DNA of 64,000 nucleotides, from contig NZ_BJMK01000006.1 in assembly GCF_006539125.1 (NCBI RefSeq), positions 1 to 64,000 of the forward strand. Reading direction: 5' to 3'. Made by a program: the position numbers and the translations under genes. Position 1 is the stretch's first letter. Each line of letters opens with the position of its first letter. The stretch is from Gluconobacter sphaericus NBRC 12467 (GTDB taxonomy: Bacteria > Pseudomonadota > Alphaproteobacteria > Acetobacterales > Acetobacteraceae). The notes beneath the pieces were generated by a model. The model was not told the origin of the DNA. It saw only the letters and a list, made by a program, of their open reading frames with translations, and did not search any database. Of this stretch, positions 28,903 through 37,721 are shown piece by piece.

Positions 28903-28950
28903 TGAACAGAAGTCTTGTTGACTAGCGTTCCCGGACTGCACTTCTGTTCA
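28903..28950 (+). promoter_or_regulatory. 11-bp inverted repeat directly upstream of a strong ribosome binding site
   Basis: TGAACAGAAGT (28903-28913) and ACTTCTGTTCA (28940-28950) are perfect inverted repeats with a 26-nt loop. The right arm directly abuts GGAAGGAGG, the ribosome site of the 41-aa gene. In RNA the stem would hold the leader just before the ribosome site. In DNA it could be an operator. Confidence 0.5.
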
Positions 28951-28963
28951 GGAAGGAGGTTTT

Positions 28964-29089
28964 ATGGCTCAGTTGATGGTAAAAATCTTCAAGTCCATTC
29001 AGGAGGGGCCCGGTTTTCTCGTGTTGCTCGGGCTTCTGGTCGCTGCGGTCTTTGTAGGATATGAAGTCCTGCGTGCGCTGCTCGAATAA
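28964..29089 (+). CDS. 41-aa single-span membrane peptide
   Basis: ATG 28964 follows a near-perfect Shine-Dalgarno (GGAAGGAGG, 4 nt before the ATG). The product starts MAQLMVKIFKSIQEG and continues with one hydrophobic helix (GFLVLLGLLVAAVFVGYEVL), ending LRALLE. No family is recognised. The strong ribosome site, good codon use and the hairpin in front make it a real small-protein candidate. The HD hydrolase gene starts 48 nt downstream and may be cotranscribed. Confidence 0.65.
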   Translation: MAQLMVKIFKSIQEGPGFLVLLGLLVAAVFVGYEVLRALLE

Positions 29090-29137
29090 GGCTTTCGCCA
29101 CCGCCGCGATGCGCATCGCCACAGACAGGACCCCAAC

Positions 29138-29725
29138 ATGACAAAAGGCGATCTTGAAAAGCGTCTCGACTTTCTCCGGGAAGCGTCGCGCCTCAAGGAC
29201 ATCCTGAGGCGGACCTACACCCGTGACGGCCAGACCGAGAGCACGGCGGAGCATACCTGGGCGCTCTGCCTGCTGGTCATGACCTTCGCTGATCAACTTG
29301 AAGGCATCGACCTTCTGAAGCTTCTGAAAATCTGCATCCTGCATGACCTCGGGGAAGCCATTCACGGTGATGTGCCCGCAATCTCGCTGCATGCCTCGGC
29401 CAACAAGTCCGCGCAGGAACGCGAGGATCTGCTGACGATCATGACGCCGCTGCCTGACGAGCTTCAGGGCGAATTTCTAGCGCTGTGGGACGAATATGAA
29501 AACGCAGCCTCTCCTGAAGCCCGGCTGGCCAAGGCCTTCGACAAGATCGAAACAATCAGCCAGCATAATGCCGGCCTCAACCCGGATGATTTCGACCATA
29601 CGTTCAACCTGACTTATGGCCGCAAATATACCGATGCCACGGAACTGACGCGCCGGATCCGCGCCATTCTTGATGAAGAAACGCGCCGGAACATGATACG
29701 CAGCCAAAACATGGTTCCGGGTTAA
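29138..29725 (+). CDS. HD-domain phosphohydrolase (YfbR/HDDC2-like 5'-deoxynucleotidase)
   Basis: The 195-aa protein has the HD-superfamily metal ligands in order: TAEHTWALCLLV (His39), CILHDLGEAIHGD (His69-Asp70), and LAKAFDKIETIS with the last Asp. This is the pattern and length of YfbR/HDDC2 enzymes, which remove the 5' phosphate from deoxynucleoside monophosphates. Substrate is inferred. A different, HAD-type nucleotidase in this window (10.7 kb) is broken, so this may be a remaining nucleotidase. Confidence 0.85.
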   Translation: MTKGDLEKRLDFLREASRLKDILRRTYTRDGQTESTAEHTWALCLLVMTFADQLEGIDLLKLLKICILHDLGEAIHGDVPAISLHASANKSAQEREDLLTIMTPLPDELQGEFLALWDEYENAASPEARLAKAFDKIETISQHNAGLNPDDFDHTFNLTYGRKYTDATELTRRIRAILDEETRRNMIRSQNMVPG

Positions 29726-29785
29726 ACAGCCCTTCATACTCGACACCGTCACATAAATCCGCCAGCGCCGTGCCGGGCGATGCCA

Positions 29786-30447
29786 AGCCGATGAAATCCG
29801 CTCTTATGTCGTCGATACCGCAGCGGATTTACTGGCGGCCATTGCGCCCGAAAACCGTTCAGGATACGGCGCAGCCGGCAACACGCCAGTCGTCCTGTTG
29901 AACGGCAAGCACATTTCGAGCATGCAGGAAGTCAAACATCTTCTTTTTGAGCCCATTGCACGAGCCGAAACCTTCACCGAGGAAAAAGCCCTGCGCTACG
30001 GCTTTCCGGACAACAAGCGCATGGTGAACATCATCACCGTGAAGAATTTCCGAGCTGTGAGAATGCGGGCCTATGAAAGCACATCCACGGATGGCAGGAG
30101 GCTCGACCCGGCAGCCCATATCCTGGATCCAGCTCGGTAAACGATCGGACAGCAGCGCCCAGCACCACCAGTCTCATCGCCCCGCAGATCGAGCCCCCGT
30201 ACCGACAGCCTGTTCTTCAGCGATCTGGCAACCGTGGATATGACGACCTTCGCCAATCTGGACCAAATCCTACGCCGGCAGAACCGAAACTGAGCCCAGA
30301 ATTTCCAGATCATGGTCTGGACCAGAAACCTGTTCACCCGCCGCATCCGCACCCGCAATGGCTAGAACATCACGCTTTCCGGCTATGAACCCGCCTTTCT
30401 GTATCCGATCGGACAGAGAATTTTGTTTCCACTGGCACCAATCGGTC
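29786..30447 (+). pseudogene. Remnant of a TonB-dependent receptor (plug and C-terminus only)
   Basis: From about 29786 one frame reads RSYVVDTAADLLAAIAPENR, then PVVLLNGKHISSM, RAETFTEEKALRYGFPDNKR and MVNIITVKNFRAV up to a stop at 30138-30140. This is the plug domain of the receptor class whose typical motif is a decay of ALRYGFxxDQxVVNxV. From about 30197 fragments of the C-terminus follow: FFSDLATVDMTTFANLD, then after a stop and frame change RNLFTRRIRTRNG, a stop, and GYEPAFLYPIGQRILF, the usual last barrel strands. The signal peptide and most of the barrel are gone. It lies between the HD gene and the convergent alr. Confidence 0.75.
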
Positions 30448-30456
30448 TGATTCGGA

Positions 30457-31560
30457 TCAGACATCCGGCATATAAACACGGTGAAAACGGCTTCCCAGCG
30501 CCGTCAGGACCTCGTAGCCGATCGTCCCTGCCGAGCACGCCAGTGCATCCACATCCTGCGCCGGCCCCAGAACCGACAACACGTCCCCTGCTTTCAGACT
30601 GACGGGCGCATCAGTCAGATCCACGGAAATGCTGTCCATCGAGACGCGGCCAATGACTGGAAGCCGGGTCTGGCCATACCAGACAGCCCCCTGCCCGGCC
30701 TGGGCACGGAAGAACCCGTCCGCATAACCCAGCCCGAGCGTAGCGATCCGGGTAGGCTTCGTCGCCGTCCAGCCCAGTCCGTACCCGACGCGGTCTCCGC
30801 CCTGCACCGTCCGGATCTGTACGATCCTCGCATCGAGCGAGACGACCGGTTTTAGGGTGCGACTTCCTTCGAAAGGTGCAATCCCATAAAGGGCAGCACC
30901 CGGACGGATCAGTTCAAAATGATAGTCCGGCCCAAGGAAAATCCCTGAAGAGGCCGCCAAGGAGCGCGGCACGCCCGGAAAGCAGGCGGCCATTTCCACA
31001 AAACGCTTCCGCTGCATCGCATTGGCGGGATTGTCCGGTGTATCCGCGCAGGCCAGATGGCTCATCACCAGTTGCAGGTTCAGCCCTTCGAAAACCGAAC
31101 GCTCCTGAAGGTCCTGATCACTCAGGCCAAACCGGGACATCCCGGTATCGAACTGGAGGGCTGCGGGAAAGGTACAGCCCTTTTCGATGCAAAGCCGCTG
31201 CCAACTGCGAACCTGTTCGAGATCGTTGAGAACGGGAATCAGGCCATGAGCCTGCATGCTACCTTCACAACCCGGCATGAAACCGTGCAACACGAAAATG
31301 CGGACTTCCGGAAGCGTGGCCCGCAAGGCGATCCCCTCGTCGAGATGCGCCACGAAAAATGTTTCCGCCCCGCGTGCCGCCAGAATAGGCGCCACACGAT
31401 CCGCGCCCAGCCCATAGGCATCGGCCTTGACGACGGCCGCACATTCCGCGCCGGCACGAAAAGCGGCAACAAGACTATAATTTTCTGCGATAGCCCGCAG
31501 GCTGACACCCAGCCAGGCTCCAGCCCGTGCCGATGCTGTATCCTGGAAAACTGTTTGCAT
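30457..31560 (-). CDS. alr: Alanine racemase
   Basis: This 367-aa PLP enzyme interconverts L- and D-alanine for peptidoglycan. The PLP lysine lies in AAVVKADAYGLGADRV (Lys45). The TIM-barrel domain continues with FDTGMSRFGL and IRPGAALYGI. The C-terminal domain carries RVGYGLGWTA, ATLGLGYADGF and RVSMDSISVDLTD, including the second catalytic region. Full length for the family. It is divergent from the lipid-export gene at 31801, and the 240-nt gap between them must hold both promoters. Confidence 0.95.
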   Translation of the reverse strand: MQTVFQDTASARAGAWLGVSLRAIAENYSLVAAFRAGAECAAVVKADAYGLGADRVAPILAARGAETFFVAHLDEGIALRATLPEVRIFVLHGFMPGCEGSMQAHGLIPVLNDLEQVRSWQRLCIEKGCTFPAALQFDTGMSRFGLSDQDLQERSVFEGLNLQLVMSHLACADTPDNPANAMQRKRFVEMAACFPGVPRSLAASSGIFLGPDYHFELIRPGAALYGIAPFEGSRTLKPVVSLDARIVQIRTVQGGDRVGYGLGWTATKPTRIATLGLGYADGFFRAQAGQGAVWYGQTRLPVIGRVSMDSISVDLTDAPVSLKAGDVLSVLGPAQDVDALACSAGTIGYEVLTALGSRFHRVYMPDV

Positions 31561-31800
31561 GAGGCTGCCTAAAAGACTGCGATGTCCTCTTATGGCACTC
31601 CAGTCCCATGAAGCAACGTCATGCCCCTGTTTTTCACACGGGACTTTTCACATCGGAAATTCTGCGCAACAAGACGCCATGCACTGCATGCGAATGCAAT
31701 CTTCGGTCACAAAAAGTGAGTTCAGATTTCCGGGGAAACGCCTATTTCTGGTGCCCAATTGGGTTAATAGCAAGACTGTCACGAAAGTTTCCACAAATTG

Positions 31801-33168
31801 ATGTCAGACGACTCATCGTCTTCTCAGGCTGCAAGACCCGGCGGTATCCGACGCGTCATGAGCAACCTGGGCGTCCTTCTGGGAGGACGCGCAGTCAATG
31901 CTCCGCTGAGCCTCATCCATATCTGGATGGCGACCCATCTTCTGGGAAGCTACGGCTTCGGACTCGTCGCGATGATGTATGCGTTCGCACGAACGATGGG
32001 CGACATAGTCGATTTCCAGTCTTGGCAGACCGTTCTGCATTACGGACTGCGCCCCCTAACGCAGGGTGACCGTCGCAGTTTCCAGAAAATCGTCTCCTTC
32101 AGTCTGCTGCTGGACAGTGTCGGCGGTCTACTGGGTTTTGGCGGAGGCGTCCTCATCAGCCTTCTGGCCATGAATTTTCTAGGCTGGCCGCCTGAGATCC
32201 ATACCATCGGCGTGGTCTACTGCGTCTCCATCCTTTTCATGGCATCCGCCACCGCAACGGGCCTGCTGCGAGTTTTCGACCGATACGACCTGCTGGCCGT
32301 ACAGGGCACCGTGGCCACCATCGTCCGGGTGATCGGTACGGCCTCCATGGCTCTGGGCTGGGCGTCCGTGACGGCGCTTGCCAGTGTCTGGATCGCAGCG
32401 GAAGTGGCAGCCTGGGGCACGATTTTTTTTATGGCGGCCCGCGAGATGTATCGCCGGGATCTGGTTCGCGGCCTCTTTCATGAAATGCGCGGTATTTTAC
32501 CCGAGATCCTGAGCGGACAGTTTTTCCGTACCTATCCGGGTATCTGGCGTTTCGCGCTGAATACGAACCTCAATTCCACGCTCGCCCTCGCCTTTGGCCA
32601 TATCGGCACCCTCGTGGTCGGCGCCTTCGTCGGTCCGACGAGTGCCGGCTATTACCGGATCGCAAGCCAGATCGCTGCCGGGATCGCCAAACCTGCGACC
32701 CTGATCCAAACGACCGTCTATCCCGAAATGGCCCGGCTGTGGCGCGACAGGGCCATGAACCGGCTGTATCGCCTGACGGGCCAAATTGCCCTGATGGCTG
32801 GCGGAATCGGAACGGCCCTGCTCCTGCTGACGCTGTTTGCCGGACGGCCGCTTCTTCAACTTTATATCGGTCACAAGGGTGCGACAGCAGCTCTTCCCGT
32901 CACGCTGTGGCTGCTGGCCGCGGAAGTGGTCACCGTCTGGGGCCTGCCGCTTGAGCCGCTGCTGTTCACAACGAACCGCTCTGACGCCGCGATCGGAGCC
33001 CGTATTCTGGAATGTACCTTCTTTCTGCCGGCCCTGGTGATGATGGTTCGTCATTACGGACTGAGCGGCGTGGGGCCAGCGACATTATGTGGCGTCACCC
33101 TTCTGATCACGATCCAGCTTTTCTTCGTGATCCGCACAGCCCGTAGCCCACGGGGACTTGCGGCATGA
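31801..33168 (+). CDS. Wzx-type polysaccharide/lipid-linked flippase
   Basis: From ATG 31801 the 455-aa protein has about 12-14 hydrophobic helices, starting RRVMSNLGVLLGGRAVNAPL. The MOP-superfamily feel includes FVGPTSAGYYRIASQIAAG and TLIQTTVYPEMARLWR. It probably flips a lipid-linked sugar or a modified lipid across the inner membrane. It is the first gene of the sphingolipid-associated group and overlaps the next gene by ATGA. The substrate is inferred only from that context. O-antigen export is the alternative. Confidence 0.8.
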   Translation: MSDDSSSSQAARPGGIRRVMSNLGVLLGGRAVNAPLSLIHIWMATHLLGSYGFGLVAMMYAFARTMGDIVDFQSWQTVLHYGLRPLTQGDRRSFQKIVSFSLLLDSVGGLLGFGGGVLISLLAMNFLGWPPEIHTIGVVYCVSILFMASATATGLLRVFDRYDLLAVQGTVATIVRVIGTASMALGWASVTALASVWIAAEVAAWGTIFFMAAREMYRRDLVRGLFHEMRGILPEILSGQFFRTYPGIWRFALNTNLNSTLALAFGHIGTLVVGAFVGPTSAGYYRIASQIAAGIAKPATLIQTTVYPEMARLWRDRAMNRLYRLTGQIALMAGGIGTALLLLTLFAGRPLLQLYIGHKGATAALPVTLWLLAAEVVTVWGLPLEPLLFTTNRSDAAIGARILECTFFLPALVMMVRHYGLSGVGPATLCGVTLLITIQLFFVIRTARSPRGLAA

Positions 33169-34295
33169 AGGTGGCATTCCCTCTCATCGGCCAGCGACAC
33201 CAGACCCTCCACGCCCTGCCAATCGCGCTGGAAGTTTCCGCGCGCCATCCGGACGTTGCGGTCCATGTCTCGTGCCTGACCGTGAGCCATCTCGAGCTGG
33301 CACGCTCGCTGGCGACACTCTATCCGGAGGCCCGGGTGCAGTTCGACCTGCTCCCGATCTCCCCCAAGCTCCGTCGTCGGATCGAACTGCACGGGCTTCG
33401 GGTGATGGATCGCCTGATCGGGCTTTTCGCCTCCCGGCATTATTTCCGGACCTTCGATGCGATCATCGTGCCGGAAGCGACATCCCTGCAGCTCCGCCGC
33501 ATGGGCGTACGGCGACCGAAAATGATCTGGACGGGCCATGGCGCCGGTGACCGGGCGATCGGTTTTGCCCGGCATCTCGGAAAATTCGATTTTCTGCTGG
33601 TTCCCGGACGCAAGGTGGAACAGCGCATGCTCGAAAAGGGCATCATCCGCCCCGGCACCTATCATCGCGGCACCTATGCCAAGTTTGATCTCGTGCGGCG
33701 CATGGATGCGAAACGACCGAAACTCTTCAACAACAACCGGTCGACGATCCTGTATAATCCGCATTTCCTGCGCCGCCTGTCTTCATGGCCGGAAATGGGG
33801 CATCAGGTCCTGCAGTTCTTTGCCACGCAGGATCGCTATAACCTTGTTTTCGCACCTCATTTCCGTCTCTTCGACAATCACCGCGAAGAGGGGGAAGCCC
33901 TGAGACGCCAGTATGGGCATCTGCCGCACATGCTGATCGACCCGGGCAGCCACCGGAGCATCGACATGACCTATACGATGGGGGCAGACCTCTATCTGGG
34001 TGATGTCAGCAGCCAGGTGGCCGAGTTCATGATCCGCCCGCGCCCTTGTCTCTTTCTCAACGCCCACCATGTCAAATGGCATGGAAATCCGGATTACCAG
34101 TTCTGGACGCTAGGACCAGTGACTGAAAATATGTCGGATCTGGGCGACAAGATCGAGAATGCTTTCGAAACGCATCCTCGTTTTCTTGAGGCGCAGCGCC
34201 AATATGTATTAGAGACATTCGAAACACTGGGCGATGAGCCCACTGCTCCCGCTGCTGCGGATGCAATTGTCGATTTTCTGAAAAGGGCTGCCTGA
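33165..34295 (+). CDS. CDP-glycerol glycerophosphotransferase-like protein
   Basis: The 376-aa protein resembles the TagB/TagF fold (GT-B like): KMIWTGHGAGDRAIGF, a TILYNPHFLRRLSSWPEMG segment, FAPHFRLFDNH, and the C-terminal LYLGDVSSQVAEFMIRPRPC, the DxSS..E..  motif of glycerophosphotransferases. Such enzymes move a glycerol-phosphate (or similar alcohol phosphate) from a CDP donor to a lipid-linked acceptor. No teichoic acid is expected in this group, so transfer to a lipid headgroup is a reasonable inference. It overlaps the flippase gene by 4 nt and precedes the acyl-AMP ligase by 31 nt. Confidence 0.65.
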   Translation: MKVAFPLIGQRHQTLHALPIALEVSARHPDVAVHVSCLTVSHLELARSLATLYPEARVQFDLLPISPKLRRRIELHGLRVMDRLIGLFASRHYFRTFDAIIVPEATSLQLRRMGVRRPKMIWTGHGAGDRAIGFARHLGKFDFLLVPGRKVEQRMLEKGIIRPGTYHRGTYAKFDLVRRMDAKRPKLFNNNRSTILYNPHFLRRLSSWPEMGHQVLQFFATQDRYNLVFAPHFRLFDNHREEGEALRRQYGHLPHMLIDPGSHRSIDMTYTMGADLYLGDVSSQVAEFMIRPRPCLFLNAHHVKWHGNPDYQFWTLGPVTENMSDLGDKIENAFETHPRFLEAQRQYVLETFETLGDEPTAPAAADAIVDFLKRAA

Positions 34296-34326
34296 TGTCA
34301 GGTAACCAAACGGAGCTAGTCCAGGT

Positions 34327-36105
34327 TTGACCGAGGCCAACCAGAACCCAACCGCCAATCCCGTTCCGACGCCAAGCCGCTCTGGCCTGGAAAGACGCTA
34401 CGGAGATTTCCCCAGCTTTGCGGCCGCCCTTGATTACGCGGCCCAGGGTGAGAGCGGATTCAACATCTATTCCGGCCGGGGGCAGCTTCTCGAGGCATTG
34501 CCATACCGTCTGCTACGCGAGCAGGCCCGTTCCATGGCCTGCCGCCTGCTGGGTCTTGGTCTGGTCCCGGGCGATCGCGTTGCGATCGTGGCAGAAAGCG
34601 ATGGCGACTTCGCCCGGATTTTCTTTGGCTGCCAGTATGCAGGTCTGGTCCCGGCACCACTCCCCCTTCCCGTCGCATTCGGCGGAAAGGAAGGGTATGT
34701 GGGAACCCTGCGCGGCATGATCCAGGTCGCCGCCGCCCGTGCCGTTGTCGTGCCGGACGTGATCGGAAGCTGGACGACGGACATTGTTGAGGGTCTTGAT
34801 CTGGTCTTCGGCGGTTCGCCGGCCGATCTGTACCGTCACGCCGAAGCCCATGTCGAACTACCGGAAATCTCCCCGACAGCCCTGTCCTATCTTCAGTTCT
34901 CCTCGGGCAGCACACGCTTTCCGATGGGCGTTTCGGTCACGCAGGCAGCTGGCATGGCCAATGCGCGTGCTATCGCCCGGGATGGTCTTCACGTCCATCC
35001 GGCAGAAGATCCGCGCGATGACCGCTGCGTCTCCTGGCTGCCGCTCTATCACGACATGGGACTGGTCGGTTTCTTCCTGACCCCTCTGACATGTCAGCTT
35101 TCCGTTGACCTGCTGCCCACCCGCGAATTCGCGCGTCGTCCCCATGTCTGGCTCGACCTGATTTCCCGCAATCGCGGCACGATCGCTTACAGCCCGTCCT
35201 TCGGTTACGAACTCTGCTCACGCAGGAACGGTCAGGCCGATCTGGACCTGTCATGCTGGCGCGTTGCAGGCATTGGCGGCGACATGATCCGCCATCACAT
35301 CCTAGAAGGTTTTGCAGAGCGTTTCGCGTCCAACGGTTTCCGGGCCAGCGCCTTTGTTGCAAGCTATGGCATGGCGGAAGCGACCCTCGCCATCAGCTTT
35401 GCCCCGCTCGACACTGGCATCCAGACCGACACGATCGATCTGCGTCGCCTTGAGCAGGATGGGATTGCCGAGCCTTCCAACGATCCGTCCCACCCGCTAC
35501 GGACCTTCGTTCTGTGCGGCGAAGCCCTTCCAGACCATCAGATCGAGGTCCGCGATGCAGCAGGTCATGATCTGGCGGACCGGCAGGTCGGCACAGTTTA
35601 TGTGCGCGGCCCGAGTCTGATGTGCGGCTATTTCCGCCGCCCTGACGAGACCGGAGATGTCCTTGATGCTGATGGCTGGCTGAACACGGGCGATCTTGGT
35701 TATCATCTCAACGGCCAGATCGTCGTCACCGGACGCGCCAAGGATCTCATCATCATCAATGGCCGCAATATCTGGCCGCAGGATCTGGAATGGTCTGCCG
35801 AAAGTGAGATCCCTACCCTGCGTTCGCGTGACGTGGCAGTGTTCTCCGTGGATGGCGAAGAAGGCGAGAAAATCGTAGCACTCGTCCAGTGCCGCGCGAC
35901 CGAGGATGAGAGCCGCAACCAGCTCCGCGATGAGGTCACAAGCCTGTTCCGCCGCCAGCATGGCGTGGATGTCGACGTCATTCTTGTGCCGCCCCGCACA
36001 CTTCCACAGACCTCTTCAGGTAAACTGACCCGTGCGAAGGCCAAGACCATGCTGCTCTCCGGTCAGTTCGAGCAGCAACCCGAAACAACGTCTTCGGTCG
36101 CCTGA
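34327..36105 (+). CDS. Fatty acyl-AMP ligase (acyl-ACP synthetase type)
   Basis: The 592-aa adenylating enzyme starts at TTG 34327. No ATG or GTG lies nearby in frame, and the next in-frame ATG is about 70 codons in. The phosphate loop reads SSGSTRFPMGV (residues 192-202), the fatty acyl-AMP ligase form without the Lys of acyl-CoA synthetases. WLPLYHDMGLVGFFLTPL and TGRAKDLIIINGRNIWPQDL follow. It should activate a fatty acid and load it on the ACP encoded next. With the ACP and serine palmitoyltransferase downstream it matches the Caulobacter sphingolipid set acyl-ACP synthetase/ACP/Spt. Confidence 0.87.
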   Translation: MTEANQNPTANPVPTPSRSGLERRYGDFPSFAAALDYAAQGESGFNIYSGRGQLLEALPYRLLREQARSMACRLLGLGLVPGDRVAIVAESDGDFARIFFGCQYAGLVPAPLPLPVAFGGKEGYVGTLRGMIQVAAARAVVVPDVIGSWTTDIVEGLDLVFGGSPADLYRHAEAHVELPEISPTALSYLQFSSGSTRFPMGVSVTQAAGMANARAIARDGLHVHPAEDPRDDRCVSWLPLYHDMGLVGFFLTPLTCQLSVDLLPTREFARRPHVWLDLISRNRGTIAYSPSFGYELCSRRNGQADLDLSCWRVAGIGGDMIRHHILEGFAERFASNGFRASAFVASYGMAEATLAISFAPLDTGIQTDTIDLRRLEQDGIAEPSNDPSHPLRTFVLCGEALPDHQIEVRDAAGHDLADRQVGTVYVRGPSLMCGYFRRPDETGDVLDADGWLNTGDLGYHLNGQIVVTGRAKDLIIINGRNIWPQDLEWSAESEIPTLRSRDVAVFSVDGEEGEKIVALVQCRATEDESRNQLRDEVTSLFRRQHGVDVDVILVPPRTLPQTSSGKLTRAKAKTMLLSGQFEQQPETTSSVA

Positions 36106-36235
36106 TACTCCACCGGCCCTGCCTGCCTGAACGCCTGAAAAGGCGAAGGGGTGGCGAACGGGGTCGGTTTGGAGCATAAGGCTTGCTCAAGATTGCACAG
36201 ACCCAAGCGTACACAGACATCGAGAGTTGAAGTCC

Positions 36236-36490
36236 ATGACTGACAGCGTCGCCGGTATTTCCGGAATGATCATTGAGAAACTGCTTGCCAACCCGAAAGT
36301 TCCCCGGGACATCGATGGTAACAGCAAGATTGTCGAAGACCTGGCCTTTGACAGTCTGGCCGTCATGAACTTCGTCATGGAAATCGAAGACGAACTCGAC
36401 GTCTCCGTCCCGCTCGACAAACTGGCCGATATTCGCACCATCAACGACCTTGCCGCCTGCCTGCACACGCTGAAGGCAGCCCACGCGTGA
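36236..36490 (+). CDS. Dedicated acyl carrier protein of the sphingolipid cluster
   Basis: ATG 36236 gives 84 aa with the phosphopantetheine site LAFDSLAVMNFV (Ser40) and the four-helix ACP pattern. It differs from the housekeeping AcpP at 51.4 kb (which has [10 protein letters not shown]). It lies between the acyl-AMP ligase and serine palmitoyltransferase, and its TGA overlaps the GTG start of the latter (GTGA). The obvious role is to present the acyl chain to serine palmitoyltransferase, as the dedicated ACP does in Caulobacter and Sphingomonas. Confidence 0.88.
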   Translation: MTDSVAGISGMIIEKLLANPKVPRDIDGNSKIVEDLAFDSLAVMNFVMEIEDELDVSVPLDKLADIRTINDLAACLHTLKAAHA

Positions 36491-37680
36491 CGGATATTTT
36501 CGCCAAGCACCAGGGGCTGCGCGAGGCCTATGAAGGCCTTACAACTGCCTCCCCGCGTAATCCGTTCGAGGTCGTGATCGAGCGTCCGATCTCCGCAAGC
36601 GTCGGGATCATCGAAGGGCGTGAGACGCTGCTCTTCGGGACCAACAACTATCTTGGTCTCAGCCAGTCGAAGAAGGCCATCGAAGCAGCCGTAGAAACGG
36701 CCGAGACGATGGGCGTCGGCACGACGGGCTCCCGCATTGCAAACGGCACCTTCGGTCTACACCGAAAGCTGGAGGCAAAACTCGCAGAGTTCTTCCGCCG
36801 CAAGCACTGCATGGTGTTCTCGACCGGATATCAGGCCAATCTGGGCACGATTTCGGCTCTGGTGAACAAGGACGACATCCTGCTGCTCGATGCGGACAGC
36901 CATGCCAGCATCTATGACGGCGCCAAACTGTCCGGAGCGCAGGTCATCCGCTTCCGGCACAATGATCCGGTCGATCTGGAAAAGCGTCTGGCCCGCCTGA
37001 AGGACCATACGGGCGCCAAGCTCATCATCGCCGAGGGCATCTACTCCATGACGGGCAATGTCGCCCCGCTGGACAAGTTCGTCGACATCAAGACGCGCCA
37101 TGGTGCGTATCTGATGGCTGATGAAGCCCATTCTTTCGGTGTTCTGGGTGCGCATGGTCGCGGTGTTGCGGAAATGCAGGGCTGCGAGGACGGGATCGAC
37201 TTCGTGGTCGGGACCTTCTCCAAGTCTCTCGGAACCGTGGGCGGATACTGCGTCACGGACCATGACGGCGTGGACCTGATGCGCCTGTGCTCGCGTCCCT
37301 ACATGTTCACGGCATCCCTGCCCCCCGAAATCATCGCAGCCACCATGGCCGCGCTTGAAGACATGCAGGCCCGCCCGGAACTACGGACAAAGCTTCAGGA
37401 AAACGCAGCCCGTCTGCATGCTGGCCTCCAGAAGGTCGGCCTGAAAACGGGCGAGCATGTCTCCCCGGTCGTCGCCGTGACGCTGGAAACCGTGGATCAG
37501 GCCGTAGGATTCTGGAACGCGCTGCTGGAAAACGGGGTCTATGTTAACCTCTCGCTTCCGCCGGCCACGCCTGACAACCGGCCGCTGCTGCGCTGCTCGG
37601 TCATGGCGGCCCATTCTCCCGAGGAAATTGACCGCGCCGTCGCCGTCTTCGGCGAAGTTGCCAAGCATTTCGGGCTGTAA
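36487..37680 (+). CDS. spt: Serine palmitoyltransferase
   Basis: This 397-aa alpha-oxoamine synthase starts at GTG 36487 and condenses serine with an acyl thioester to 3-ketosphinganine, the first step of sphingolipid synthesis. Motifs: LFGTNNYLGLSQ, GTTGSRIANGTFGLHRKLE, the PLP-binding DEAHSFGVLGAHGRGVAE, and the Schiff-base Lys in GTFSKSLGTVGGY (near residue 245). The class also contains KBL and BioF. The adjacent ligase/ACP pair, the SRIANGTFGLH block and the lipid kinase next door favour Spt. A terminator follows directly. Confidence 0.87.
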   Translation: MTDIFAKHQGLREAYEGLTTASPRNPFEVVIERPISASVGIIEGRETLLFGTNNYLGLSQSKKAIEAAVETAETMGVGTTGSRIANGTFGLHRKLEAKLAEFFRRKHCMVFSTGYQANLGTISALVNKDDILLLDADSHASIYDGAKLSGAQVIRFRHNDPVDLEKRLARLKDHTGAKLIIAEGIYSMTGNVAPLDKFVDIKTRHGAYLMADEAHSFGVLGAHGRGVAEMQGCEDGIDFVVGTFSKSLGTVGGYCVTDHDGVDLMRLCSRPYMFTASLPPEIIAATMAALEDMQARPELRTKLQENAARLHAGLQKVGLKTGEHVSPVVAVTLETVDQAVGFWNALLENGVYVNLSLPPATPDNRPLLRCSVMAAHSPEEIDRAVAVFGEVAKHFGL

Positions 37681-37684
37681 TCCA

Positions 37685-37720
37685 TAAAAAGGGGTGATCT
37701 ATCGGATCCCCCCTTTTTTA
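37685..37720. terminator. Bidirectional rho-independent terminator after spt
   Basis: AAAAAGGGGTGATC and GATCCCCCCTTTTTT pair around a 5-nt loop (TATCG). A-run on one side and T-run on the other serve the convergent spt and Tam41-like genes. Confidence 0.85.
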
Positions 37721-37721
37721 T

